Source of the DNA: UMGS1649 sp045534225
GTDB lineage: Bacteria; Bacillota; Clostridia; TANB77; CAG-465
Assembly (NCBI GenBank): GCA_045534225.1
Contig: JAZSJJ010000005.1
Span: forward strand, 1 to 64,000
Direction of reading: 5' to 3'
DNA length: 64,000 nucleotides
In this document: piece by piece, positions 31,487 to 40,933 of the stretch
Layout: each line of letters begins with the position of its first letter
Numbering within the stretch: the first letter of the stretch is position 1
Notes under the pieces: generated by a model
Databases searched by the model: none
What the model was told of the DNA's origin: nothing
The model's input: only the letters and a program-made list of their open reading frames with translations
Position numbers and translations under genes: made by a program

Positions 31487-34261
31487 ATGGGAATAATTAA
31501 GAAGATGTTTGGTTCATACAGCGAGAAAGAAATTAAAAGAATAATGCCACTTGTAGAAAAAATTGAAGCGTTAGAAGAAGACTACAAGAAACTTTCAGAT
31601 GATGAACTAAAAGCAAAAACAGAAGAATTTAAGAAAAGATTAAATGATGGTGAGTCGTTAGAAGATATATTACCAGAAGCTTTTGCTACTGTTAGAGAAG
31701 CTTCAAGTAGAGTTTTAGGAATGAGACACTTTAAGGTGCAATTAATTGGTGGAATTATACTTCACCAAGGAAGAATTGCAGAAATGAAGACAGGTGAAGG
31801 TAAAACTCTTGTTGTTACACTTCCAGCATACTTAAATGCACTTACTGGAAAAGGTGTACATATAATCACAGTAAACGATTACCTAGCTACATACCATAGT
31901 GCATGGATGGGTAAATTATATAAATTCTTAGGATTAACAGTAGGTCTTGTTGTACCTAACATGCCACCACATGCTAAACAGGCAGCATACAATGCAGACA
32001 TTACATATGGTACTAACAATGAGTTCGGTTTTGACTACCTAAGAGACAACATGTGCTTATCTAAAGATGAGATGGTACAAAGAGAATTAAACTATGCAGT
32101 TGTGGATGAAGTGGATAGTATCCTTATAGATGAAGCTAGAACTCCGTTAATTATCTCAGGAATGGGGAAAGAAGCTACAGATTTATACACAAAAGCAGAT
32201 AAATTAGTAAAAAGAATGAAAGCAAAGGTTATTGTAGAATCAGATAACAAAACTTTTGACGAATCAGATGAAGAATACGATTATGTAATAGATGAAAAAG
32301 CAAAAACTACAGCTTTAACAGAAAAAGGTACTAAGAAATGTGAAGAATATTTCGGAATAGAATCTTTATCCGATGTAGATAATATGGAAATATCTCATAC
32401 AATTAATCAAGCATTACGTGCTAATGGTATTATGAAAAAAGATACAGACTATATTGAGAAAAACGGCGAAATATTAATCGTAGATGAGTTTACAGGGCGT
32501 ATAATGGAAGGTAGAAGATATAGCGATGGATTACACCAAGCTATTGAAGCTAAAGAGGGAGTTAAAATTGCAAGAGAATCTAAAACTTTAGCAACAATAA
32601 CATTCCAAAACTACTTTAGACTATATAACAAACTTGCTGGTATGACTGGTACTGCTAAAACAGAAGAAGCAGAATTCAAAGGAATATTTGGACTAGATGT
32701 TGTAGAAATACCAACAAATAAACCGGTAGTAAGAATAGATACAAATGACCAAGTATATAAAAATGAAATGGGCAAATACAACGCCATAGTAAGAGATGTA
32801 AAAGAATGTTACGAAAAAGGACAACCAGTTCTAGTTGGTACAGTATCTATAGAAAAATCTGAGTTAATTAGTAAACTTCTTAAAGCAGAAAGAATACCTC
32901 ATGAAGTACTTAATGCTAAGCACCACGAAAGAGAAGCAGAAATAGTAGCACAAGCAGGTAAATTTAAAGCAGTTACAATTGCTACAAATATGGCTGGTCG
33001 TGGTACAGATATACTTCTAGGTGGTAACCCAGAGTTTATGGCTAGACGTGCATTAGAAAAAAGAGGAGAAGACTTAGAAAAAATAGAATTTGCAATGAGC
33101 CCTCTTCCAACAGAAGATGCGGAGATACTTAAACTTAGAGAGGAATACAAAGCATTAGAACAAGAATATAAAGCTAAACTTAAAGACGAAAAAGATAAAG
33201 TTATAGCTGCTGGTGGTCTTAAGATTATAGGTAGCGAAAGACACGAATCAAGACGTATAGATGATCAGTTAAGAGGCCGTGCAGGACGTCAAGGTGACGT
33301 TGGTGCTTCAACATTCTATATCTCTCTAGAAGATGATCTTATGAGACTATTTGGTACAGATAAAGTACAATACTTAGCAAATATGTTAGGTATTCCAGAA
33401 GATATGCCAATAGAACAAAAAATGCTAACAGGTGCTATTGAAACTGCTCAAAAGAGAGTTGAAGGACGTAACTATAGCATAAGAAAGAATGTCTTAGAAT
33501 ATGACGATGTTATGAACAAACAACGTAATATAATCTATGATCAAAGAAGACAAATTTTAGATAGTGATAGTATTGAAGAAATTATTAAGAATCTAGCTAC
33601 AAATAAAGTTTATGAAATTGTAGATACATACACTTCTAATTTATCTAAGAAAGAAGAAATAGACAAGGAAAGTCTTAATAATACGATACAAAGTGTATTT
33701 GGTTTTGAACTAGAGGATAGTGAAATAGATAAGGAAACTTTAGAAGAAGTATTATTAAACAAGGTATTTGAAGCATATGAAGCTAAGAGAAATATATTCA
33801 AAGAACAAGGTATAGAAAACGAATATAATGTTATAGAGAAACTTATGATGCTAAGAAATGTAGATGAGAAATGGCAAGAACATATGGATAATATGACTCA
33901 ACTTAAAGAGGGAATACACTTAAGAGGGTATGGTCAAACAAATCCTGTTGAAGCATATAAACAAGAAAGCTATGACATATTCTCAGACATGACTCACAGC
34001 ATTAAAGAAGATACTATAAAAGCAATATTTAGAACAAGCTACAACACAAGTAATACTAAAAACACAATGAATAGATTAGGCCAAAGTATAAATAGAATAG
34101 ATGATGCATCTAAAGCAAGTATTAATATAATGAATACAGGAAATCCAGAAGTAGTACAAAAAAGAGAACCTGTAAGAGTAGAAAAAACAGTTGGTAGAAA
34201 TGAACCATGCCCATGTGGAAGTGGTAAGAAATATAAACAATGCTGTGGTAGAAATAATTAA
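31487..34261 (+). CDS. secA: Protein translocase subunit SecA
   Basis: 924 residues. DEAD-type motor motifs are present: Walker A in MKTGEGKT, DEVDSILID, GMTGTAKTEEAEF, TNMAGRGTDI and RGRAGRQGD. The C-terminal zinc finger PCPCGSGKKYKQCC is complete. SecA drives post-translational export through SecYEG and binds SecB or lipid with its zinc tail. It is monocistronic with its own terminator; the frequent neighbour prfB is not next to it. Confidence 0.98.
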   Translation: MGIIKKMFGSYSEKEIKRIMPLVEKIEALEEDYKKLSDDELKAKTEEFKKRLNDGESLEDILPEAFATVREASSRVLGMRHFKVQLIGGIILHQGRIAEMKTGEGKTLVVTLPAYLNALTGKGVHIITVNDYLATYHSAWMGKLYKFLGLTVGLVVPNMPPHAKQAAYNADITYGTNNEFGFDYLRDNMCLSKDEMVQRELNYAVVDEVDSILIDEARTPLIISGMGKEATDLYTKADKLVKRMKAKVIVESDNKTFDESDEEYDYVIDEKAKTTALTEKGTKKCEEYFGIESLSDVDNMEISHTINQALRANGIMKKDTDYIEKNGEILIVDEFTGRIMEGRRYSDGLHQAIEAKEGVKIARESKTLATITFQNYFRLYNKLAGMTGTAKTEEAEFKGIFGLDVVEIPTNKPVVRIDTNDQVYKNEMGKYNAIVRDVKECYEKGQPVLVGTVSIEKSELISKLLKAERIPHEVLNAKHHEREAEIVAQAGKFKAVTIATNMAGRGTDILLGGNPEFMARRALEKRGEDLEKIEFAMSPLPTEDAEILKLREEYKALEQEYKAKLKDEKDKVIAAGGLKIIGSERHESRRIDDQLRGRAGRQGDVGASTFYISLEDDLMRLFGTDKVQYLANMLGIPEDMPIEQKMLTGAIETAQKRVEGRNYSIRKNVLEYDDVMNKQRNIIYDQRRQILDSDSIEEIIKNLATNKVYEIVDTYTSNLSKKEEIDKESLNNTIQSVFGFELEDSEIDKETLEEVLLNKVFEAYEAKRNIFKEQGIENEYNVIEKLMMLRNVDEKWQEHMDNMTQLKEGIHLRGYGQTNPVEAYKQESYDIFSDMTHSIKEDTIKAIFRTSYNTSNTKNTMNRLGQSINRIDDASKASINIMNTGNPEVVQKREPVRVEKTVGRNEPCPCGSGKKYKQCCGRNN

Positions 34262-34266
34262 AAATT

Positions 34267-34298
34267 AAGGAGCAGAACACATAATTTTGCTCCTTTTG
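34267..34298 (+). terminator. Terminator of secA
   Basis: AAGGAGCA pairs with TGCTCCTT around a 12-nt loop and runs into TTTTG. It is nearly identical to the terminator at 35511-35543. Confidence 0.85.
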
Positions 34299-34327
34299 TC
34301 GTTATTATGGGAATGTGTGTAAAGGAC

Positions 34328-34356
34328 TTGCAAGAAATAGTTTAGTATGATAATAT
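34328..34356 (+). promoter_or_regulatory. Promoter of the DapB-like dehydrogenase gene
   Basis: TTGCAA (34328-34333), 17 bp, TGATAATAT (-10 at 34351-34356). Confidence 0.65.
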
Positions 34357-34361
34357 CTAGC

Positions 34362-34384
34362 TAATAAGTGTCACACACTTATTA
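34362..34384. promoter_or_regulatory. Perfect 10-bp inverted repeat at the 5' end of the dehydrogenase mRNA
   Basis: TAATAAGTGT and ACACTTATTA flank a 3-nt CAC centre. It begins at the predicted transcription start and ends just before AGGAGG, so it may be an operator or a protective 5' hairpin. Confidence 0.55.
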
Positions 34385-34399
34385 TAGGAGGTTTTATAT

Positions 34400-35476
34400 A
34401 TGGAAAGAAAACTAAGAGTTGCCCAAATAGGCACAGGAAAAATGTCTGTATACACAATGAGATATGTATACGAGAAAGGTGCTGAAATAGTAGCAGCATT
34501 AGATGTTAATCCAAATGTTATAGGAAAAGACATTGGAGAAATAATAGGTTCAGATAACAAAGGTGTTGTTATTGGACATATGGACAATGCTAGAGAGATA
34601 TTAACAGCAGCTAAACCAGATGTAGCTATCGTTACAACAATGAGCTTAATTGCAGATCTAGACAATCCATTAACACTATGTGCAGAATTAGGAATAAATG
34701 CAATCACTACTTGTGAAGAAGCATTCTATCCAGCAAACTCAAATCCAGGAATAACAAATAAATTAGACGAAATAGCAAAAAGAACTAACTGTACAATTAC
34801 AGGAAGTGGATACCAAGATATATATTGGGGACAATTAATTACTTCAATAGCTGGTTCTACACAAAGTATAACAAAAATTAAAGGAAGCTCTAGCTACAAC
34901 GTAGAAGACTACGGTATAGCTTTAGCTAAAGCACACGGTGCTGGTTTAACACTAGAAGATTTTGATAAAGAAGTAGCTGCAGCAGATAGAATTTCTGATG
35001 AAGCAAGACAAGAACTTATTAATAAAGGAGAATTCTTACCTTCATACATGTGGAATGTAAATGGATGGTTAGCAGATAAATTAGGCTTACATATTACTGC
35101 ACAATCTCAAAAATGCGTTCCTCAAACATACCACACAGACCTAGAATCTTCAACATTAGGTATGACTGTAAAAGCAGGTGATGCAACTGGTATGAGCGCA
35201 GTTGTTACATCTGAAACAGCAGAAGGAATAGTTATTGAAAGTGAATGTATTGGTAAAGTTTATGGTCCAGATGAATTCGATAAAAACGAATGGACAGTAA
35301 TTGGTGAACCAGAAACAACAATAGTTGTAGAAAAACCAGCAACAGTTGAACTTACATGTGCATCTATAGTAAACAGATTACCAGATGTAGTAAATGCAAG
35401 AGCTGGTTATGTACCAACTGCTGAAATTGGAGAATTAAACTTCAAAGTTAAACCTTTAAATGAATATGTAAAATAA
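34400..35476 (+). CDS. Dihydrodipicolinate reductase-like / 2,4-diaminopentanoate dehydrogenase-like protein
   Basis: 358 residues. An N-terminal Rossmann fold (KLRVAQIGTGKMSVYTMRY, then ALDVNP) is followed by the conserved EEAFYPANSNPG and GSGYQDIYWGQL, as in the clostridial 2,4-diaminopentanoate dehydrogenase (Ord) group rather than in classic DapB, which is about 250 residues. Such enzymes act in ornithine breakdown. The usual partners (ornithine aminomutase OraS/OraE, thiolase-like Ort) are not here, so the substrate is uncertain. Monocistronic with its own promoter and a 5' hairpin. Confidence 0.75.
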   Translation: MERKLRVAQIGTGKMSVYTMRYVYEKGAEIVAALDVNPNVIGKDIGEIIGSDNKGVVIGHMDNAREILTAAKPDVAIVTTMSLIADLDNPLTLCAELGINAITTCEEAFYPANSNPGITNKLDEIAKRTNCTITGSGYQDIYWGQLITSIAGSTQSITKIKGSSSYNVEDYGIALAKAHGAGLTLEDFDKEVAAADRISDEARQELINKGEFLPSYMWNVNGWLADKLGLHITAQSQKCVPQTYHTDLESSTLGMTVKAGDATGMSAVVTSETAEGIVIESECIGKVYGPDEFDKNEWTVIGEPETTIVVEKPATVELTCASIVNRLPDVVNARAGYVPTAEIGELNFKVKPLNEYVK

Positions 35477-35510
35477 TATTTTAATTAAATATAATAACAG
35501 TTAAATATTT

Positions 35511-35543
35511 AAGGAGCAAAATATATAAATTTTGCTCCTTTTG
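35511..35543 (+). terminator. Terminator of the dehydrogenase gene
   Basis: AAGGAGCAAAAT pairs with ATTTTGCTCCTT, followed by TTGTTG. It closely copies the secA terminator. Confidence 0.85.
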
Positions 35544-35598
35544 TTGTATAATAGAGGAAATTAATCGACACATAAATATAAGGGTAAGAGGTGAGGGT

Positions 35599-37674
35599 AT
35601 GTCTAAAATAACAGTAGAATTAGAAAAGAATTTAGATGCTTTTTTAGATTTGCTTTATGTTGTTAACAAAGAAAATAAACTGGATACAATAGAATCTAAA
35701 TTGGATGCAATAAAAAAGATTATAGAAAGTAAAGAAACGAATGAATATATTCTAGATTGCAAGAAAATTATAGATAAGAATATTGGTATAGAAAATCTTT
35801 TAACATTTATAGAAGAAATACAACATATAGCAAAAGACGATAACGAAGATGAACTTAACAAACTGAATAATATACTAGGCGAGTATATAAATGATATAAA
35901 AGATAACAATACTCAGCTCTCTGTAAAAACAAAATGGTCGGCTATAGACAACTTATTAAAGAACGAAGAATTAAATCCAAATGATCTTTTAAGAAGTGAA
36001 CTATTTGATGAACCAACATCAGATACTTACAAAGCGATAACTGCTTATAACATATTAAATCCAACTATAATATTTACAGATGAATATGATTCATATTATG
36101 CATTCGAGAGTAGTTATGATATTCTAGAAACTATTAGTGAGAATCAAATATATACCTCAACACCAATATTAGAATTTTTGCTAAGTATGCGTGAACAGTT
36201 GCTAAAAACAGATAATGTATTAGAAAACTTCAAATATTTGTATATAAGAAGACATCGAGTATATTTTGATGAATTAGATTATTACAAAATGGCAGAAAAT
36301 ATGTTTAATATGTCTAAAGAAGAAGCTAAAAATATGTTCATAGAATACGCAGATGACTTCTTAAATAATAAAAGATATAAAGAGATATATAAGGAATTAG
36401 AAATATCTGAACAAGAGATAGCGGAAATATTTCATCAAGATATATCAGATGAGCTTAAGCATAACAAAGAATTCATATTATCCATACTTGAAGACTGTGC
36501 GGTAATATATAGCGATTATTTAGATATAGATGAAAAAAATGATAGGGACATAGCGGTAGCATATGTTAATTCGGAAAAATTCAATGGGAAATTACCGGAA
36601 TATTTGCTTTTGGAAGATAAAGAGTTAGTTATAAAATGCATAAATAAGAATTGTATGGATGCATATAATAGAGCTTCGTTAGAGCTAGTATCAGATAAAG
36701 ATATATTAAAACTTGTCTTTGAAAATGCACCGCGAGAAATACCCAGAATAATTTGGGAAGAAAATAAAGAATATTTAGAAGCATTGCAAATAAAAGATAT
36801 AAAAGAAGCAGAAAAAATCATTGGAAATGTAGAATACGAAACTGCTGTTAGACCAACATCCTTGCTCCATTTTAGCGAAGAGCTAAGAGATAATAAAGAG
36901 TTTATGCTTAAATATTTATATCTTTATCCAAATGATTACAAATACTTAAGTAAAAGGCTACAAGTAGATATAGATATGGTAATTCTGGCTCTGAATAATG
37001 ATATGATACCGTTATGGGATGCACATTATTACATATCTTGTTTTTCAGAAGAAGAACTTGCTGATGAAAAGATAATAAGAAAATTATTAGAAACGCCACA
37101 ACTTGTCAAAAACAATAAATTTTTATCTTTAGTATTAGATTTACCTAATAACGTATTCAAAAAGTATATGCTTAATGCAAAAATTGTAGAAAGCATATTA
37201 GCTATCAATAAGCAGGGATGGTGCTGGCCACAGATTGAAGATATTGTTTCTAAAGTTTATGAGGTTTTTGAGGGAGTTCCAGATAATGAATTTTTAATAA
37301 TTGCATTAATAAAAATGTCACCGGCAGATTTTTTAATTACAGGAGAAGATTTAAAGGCACAAGGTGGTTTTGAAGGAAGTATTTATGAGAAAATAGAAAA
37401 CAACGAAAAGTGTAAGAAATTATTAAAAGAACTATTATCTAATAAAGAAGATATAAAATATATTATTGTTGAAAATCCATGGATATTTAAATATATAGAT
37501 GAAAAACTAAGATATGAGGTTGAGTTTATAGTAGAATGTATGAGAATAAACGGCAATGTATATCAAAACATTCCAGATGAATTATTAGGAAATGAAGAAA
37601 TAAAAAATGCTAATAAAGTAAATCCAGAAGATGAATGGTTTGACTTTGAAGTTGATGAAGAGTTACCATTTTAG
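35599..37674 (+). CDS. Large DUF4116-like repeat protein ending in an SSB-like tail (1)
   Basis: 691 residues, soluble, mostly helical and rich in Lys, Glu, Asn and Ile. Repeated units of the type (L)-x-D-K-E-L-V-I-K-C-I-x-x-N, such as LLLEDKELVIKCINKNC, LVSDKDILKLVFENAP and LLGNEEIKNAN, resemble the DUF4116 repeat (LxxDKEFVLxAV). The protein ends VDEELPF, an acidic tail closed by Leu-Pro-Phe, like the C-terminal tip of SSB. The next gene encodes a longer relative with the same kind of tail. No catalytic motif is seen. It starts at an ATG after AGAGGTGAGGG. Function unknown. Confidence 0.72.
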   Translation: MSKITVELEKNLDAFLDLLYVVNKENKLDTIESKLDAIKKIIESKETNEYILDCKKIIDKNIGIENLLTFIEEIQHIAKDDNEDELNKLNNILGEYINDIKDNNTQLSVKTKWSAIDNLLKNEELNPNDLLRSELFDEPTSDTYKAITAYNILNPTIIFTDEYDSYYAFESSYDILETISENQIYTSTPILEFLLSMREQLLKTDNVLENFKYLYIRRHRVYFDELDYYKMAENMFNMSKEEAKNMFIEYADDFLNNKRYKEIYKELEISEQEIAEIFHQDISDELKHNKEFILSILEDCAVIYSDYLDIDEKNDRDIAVAYVNSEKFNGKLPEYLLLEDKELVIKCINKNCMDAYNRASLELVSDKDILKLVFENAPREIPRIIWEENKEYLEALQIKDIKEAEKIIGNVEYETAVRPTSLLHFSEELRDNKEFMLKYLYLYPNDYKYLSKRLQVDIDMVILALNNDMIPLWDAHYYISCFSEEELADEKIIRKLLETPQLVKNNKFLSLVLDLPNNVFKKYMLNAKIVESILAINKQGWCWPQIEDIVSKVYEVFEGVPDNEFLIIALIKMSPADFLITGEDLKAQGGFEGSIYEKIENNEKCKKLLKELLSNKEDIKYIIVENPWIFKYIDEKLRYEVEFIVECMRINGNVYQNIPDELLGNEEIKNANKVNPEDEWFDFEVDEELPF

Positions 37675-37698
37675 ATTAATATAAACAGGAGGTGTGTT

Positions 37699-40600
37699 AT
37701 GAGTTGGGATGAAACCTCACGAGATTATAGAGTGTATGGAAAAATATCAGAAAAGAAGAAAAATGAACTATTAGATTATTTAGAAGAATTAAATGAAACT
37801 TTAGGCGAAGCATTAGACATTGACACAACATATATATCTGAAGGTGTTATAGTAGAAATAATAGAGGAAGGATTATATAAATATGGTTGCTTTAGAGGAG
37901 TAATAAACGATGAGAAAAAATTCATCGAGAATATTCTAAACATAGATAAAGATAATATTGAAGTTGAGATGACGACTAATGGTTGGTGTGAAACAGATTC
38001 TGAAATATACTATTATAAAGACGGAGAATTAAGGCGCACAACAAGACAAACAAGAGAATTTCAAAAAGTAAAAAACAACAAAGAAGAACTTATTAAAAAA
38101 ATAAAAAAAGATATAAGCTATTTTGAAAGCTTGCCTAAAGAAGAAAGAAAAGATATAGAGTATCAAAAAGCATCAATGTATGCAGAATATCCAAGTATTA
38201 CTTGGGAATTTGGAACAGATGATTATGATAAAATGTATTCTGAAGAATTTGTAAAAAGCGAAGATGCATTAAAACTTGCTTTTAAATTAGGTACAAGAGA
38301 CCAGCTTCTAAAGAAAAGAATATTACCGAATTTTATAAACAATACAAAATTACTAAAAAAACTTTTGCCATTAAAACCAAGATACATTAGATATATGCCT
38401 GAAGAGTTAAAGAAAGACAAAGCACTTATATTAGAATTAATAGAAAAAGATAAAACAACGCGCGGTACAAAAATGGATGCCGAGGACATAGATGCTAGCT
38501 TATATAAAGATAAAGAGGTAATGCTCAACTTTTTAGATATATCTCCATATTCGCTCGAGTATGCAAGCGAAGAATTAAAGAACGATTATGACTACTGTAG
38601 TAAAGCTGTTAAAAAAGAGTTGGTTAATATGTATGCAAACATAAAAAATGAAAAGGTCCTAAATGAAAATATAGTTAAGGTAATTTCTGATGTGGGAGTA
38701 TTATTCAATGATACTAAATTACCTAATATTAAAATAACGGATGAATTAAGAAACAATCTAAATTTGCATAAAGAATTATTTAAGAATTTTATAAATAAAT
38801 ATGATTGGAGTGTATCTAAGGAAAAAATAAACAAGAAGGAACAAGAAATAGATGGTATAAATAGTATAGAAGAATTATTTTTATTTTGCTATAGAAAAAA
38901 AGAATTTAGAATACCTGACCTGTATTATGCTATGTTACCAAATTCATTAATAAAAGATGAAAACTTTATTAAAAATGTACAAGAACTAAATAAAACAAGA
39001 CGTCCAAAGATGCGCTATGGTGGGGAATTTAGAGATAAATTAAAAGTTATATTAAATGATGAACTTTTACAAGATGAGAATACTATAGAGATGCTAAAGA
39101 AGAATAAAGTTGAGATTGTATTTAGACCAGAGTTTATTACCACTAAAGAAGCAGTAGTAGCAATGTTAAAAAATAAAAGCGGAGACAAGTGGAATAAAAT
39201 TGCACTTAGAAATCTAAACGAGAATTTAAGAAATGATTTAGAAGTTCAAAAAGAGTACATTTTACAAGATGGAGCTTATTCAATTAAAGAAATAAATACC
39301 GAGCTATTAAAAGATAAAGAAATAAGAGAAATTGCTTTTGGAAATCTATCTTTATTCTTAGAGGGACTGTTAGATGGAGATTACGGATACTTTACGGATG
39401 AAGAATATTCGCTGGTGACATTGAAAGAGCTGCTGTACATAAAGGAATTAACTAATTTTAATTATGAAGATTTGTTAATTTTGGTAAGAAACAATCCGTT
39501 AATACTGTTATACACAAAAGAGAACTATTTTGGCGACAAAAAAATGATGCTAGAAGCAATTAAAGGTAATATGGGCATACTTAGATTTGCAAATAAAGAA
39601 CTTCTAAAAGATAAAGATGTCCTTAATGCTGCTATAGAATCTGAATTTATTAATCATAGTGTATTAAAGTTATTTGATAACACTGTATTTACAGATAAAA
39701 ACGTAGCACTAAAAATAATAAAAAAAGCGCCAGATATGTATGAAAAGCTAAGTGACGAATTAAAACAAGATAAAGAGATAATACAATATGCTAAAGCTTA
39801 TTTTTATAACTTAAGATATTTCCCAGAAAAATATAAAGAAAATGCGAAATTCGTATATAGTATACTAAGTAAAAACATTAGCACAGAATGGATGCTTCAA
39901 AATTTCTATAAAACAGAATATAAAGATAATGAAGAAAATACGATACCATTGTTTTCAGAAAAGTTATTAAACAATAAAGAATTTATGCTTAAACTCTGCA
40001 AAATAAATCCAGGTGTATATGAAGCTAACGAATTACATATGTTAAGCGGGGATGACCTTATTAAAGATTCAGACTATCTAAAGGAAGTTATAAACGTAAG
40101 AGCGGAAAGGTATAAAAAGAAAAAAGCAGAATATATACGTCTTCCTAAAGATTGTATGAAAACTATAGGTGAAGATGAAAAATTATCTTTAGAAGAAATG
40201 TATTTTATGTTATTAAATCAAGATATGAGAAGAGTATACTTTGCAGAATATATGAATAACAATACAGAGTATTATAAAAAATATCTTGCAAAACAGGAAA
40301 TAATAAATAGTGAATTGGATTTAGAAAACTGTAATACATTTGAAGAGATTATAGATAATATAAAAGGTGTAAGATATATATACGCAGGACAAGCATTTCC
40401 AGCAAATCTTCTAAAAAATGAAAGGGTAGCAAACTATGTTTTATCTAAATACGATAACTATGTAATAGAAAATGGTGAAATTGTAAGAAAGTTAAAGAAT
40501 GAATTAAAATACACACCAACACCTATAAAAGATACAGGAAACGACGAGGATAACGAAGAAAACGAAACATATCAAAAATATCTAAAGCAAAAAGAGCTTA

Positions 40601-40800
40601 TACTTGCTGGTGAAACGGATGTAGATAAAATTGTATTCAAAAGGAGTAAAATTGATTGTGAAGATGATGAATGCGAAGACGAAGAATATGAAGAAAATAT
40701 ATCAGAATACTTTGATGAAGATTGGAAATCTGCAGATATAGATGAAAATGATGATTGGCGCTCTATAGATATAGATGAGGATGATGAATTGCCGTTCTAA
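37699..40800 (+). CDS. Large DUF4116-like repeat protein ending in an SSB-like tail (2)
   Basis: 1033 residues, soluble and helical. Repeats of the DUF4116 kind are clear: MPEELKKDKALILELIEK, YKDKEVMLNFLDISP, ASEELKNDYDYCSKAVKKE, FGDKKMMLEAIKGNMG. The first 120 residues form a different, strand-containing region (YRVYGKISEKKKNELL, then EGLYKYGCFRG). The last 60 residues are very acidic and end DEDDELPF. It follows its smaller relative after 24 bases with GGAGGTG, so the two are one transcript. No signal peptide or catalytic motif is seen. Function unknown. Confidence 0.72.
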   Translation: MSWDETSRDYRVYGKISEKKKNELLDYLEELNETLGEALDIDTTYISEGVIVEIIEEGLYKYGCFRGVINDEKKFIENILNIDKDNIEVEMTTNGWCETDSEIYYYKDGELRRTTRQTREFQKVKNNKEELIKKIKKDISYFESLPKEERKDIEYQKASMYAEYPSITWEFGTDDYDKMYSEEFVKSEDALKLAFKLGTRDQLLKKRILPNFINNTKLLKKLLPLKPRYIRYMPEELKKDKALILELIEKDKTTRGTKMDAEDIDASLYKDKEVMLNFLDISPYSLEYASEELKNDYDYCSKAVKKELVNMYANIKNEKVLNENIVKVISDVGVLFNDTKLPNIKITDELRNNLNLHKELFKNFINKYDWSVSKEKINKKEQEIDGINSIEELFLFCYRKKEFRIPDLYYAMLPNSLIKDENFIKNVQELNKTRRPKMRYGGEFRDKLKVILNDELLQDENTIEMLKKNKVEIVFRPEFITTKEAVVAMLKNKSGDKWNKIALRNLNENLRNDLEVQKEYILQDGAYSIKEINTELLKDKEIREIAFGNLSLFLEGLLDGDYGYFTDEEYSLVTLKELLYIKELTNFNYEDLLILVRNNPLILLYTKENYFGDKKMMLEAIKGNMGILRFANKELLKDKDVLNAAIESEFINHSVLKLFDNTVFTDKNVALKIIKKAPDMYEKLSDELKQDKEIIQYAKAYFYNLRYFPEKYKENAKFVYSILSKNISTEWMLQNFYKTEYKDNEENTIPLFSEKLLNNKEFMLKLCKINPGVYEANELHMLSGDDLIKDSDYLKEVINVRAERYKKKKAEYIRLPKDCMKTIGEDEKLSLEEMYFMLLNQDMRRVYFAEYMNNNTEYYKKYLAKQEIINSELDLENCNTFEEIIDNIKGVRYIYAGQAFPANLLKNERVANYVLSKYDNYVIENGEIVRKLKNELKYTPTPIKDTGNDEDNEENETYQKYLKQKELILAGETDVDKIVFKRSKIDCEDDECEDEEYEENISEYFDEDWKSADIDENDDWRSIDIDEDDELPF

Positions 40801-40813
40801 AAACTAAATATAT

Positions 40814-40853
40814 AAAAGACATATTGTTAATAGTTAAGACAATATGTCTTTTT
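40814..40853 (+). terminator. Terminator of the DUF4116-like pair
   Basis: AAAGACATATTGT pairs with ACAATATGTCTTT around an 11-nt loop, followed by TTATG. Confidence 0.85.
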
Positions 40854-40933
40854 ATGTGTTATATATAAAAATATCTTGCAGTTTTTTTAATTATTAGATA
40901 AGATAATTATATTGAAAACATTAGGAGGAAACC

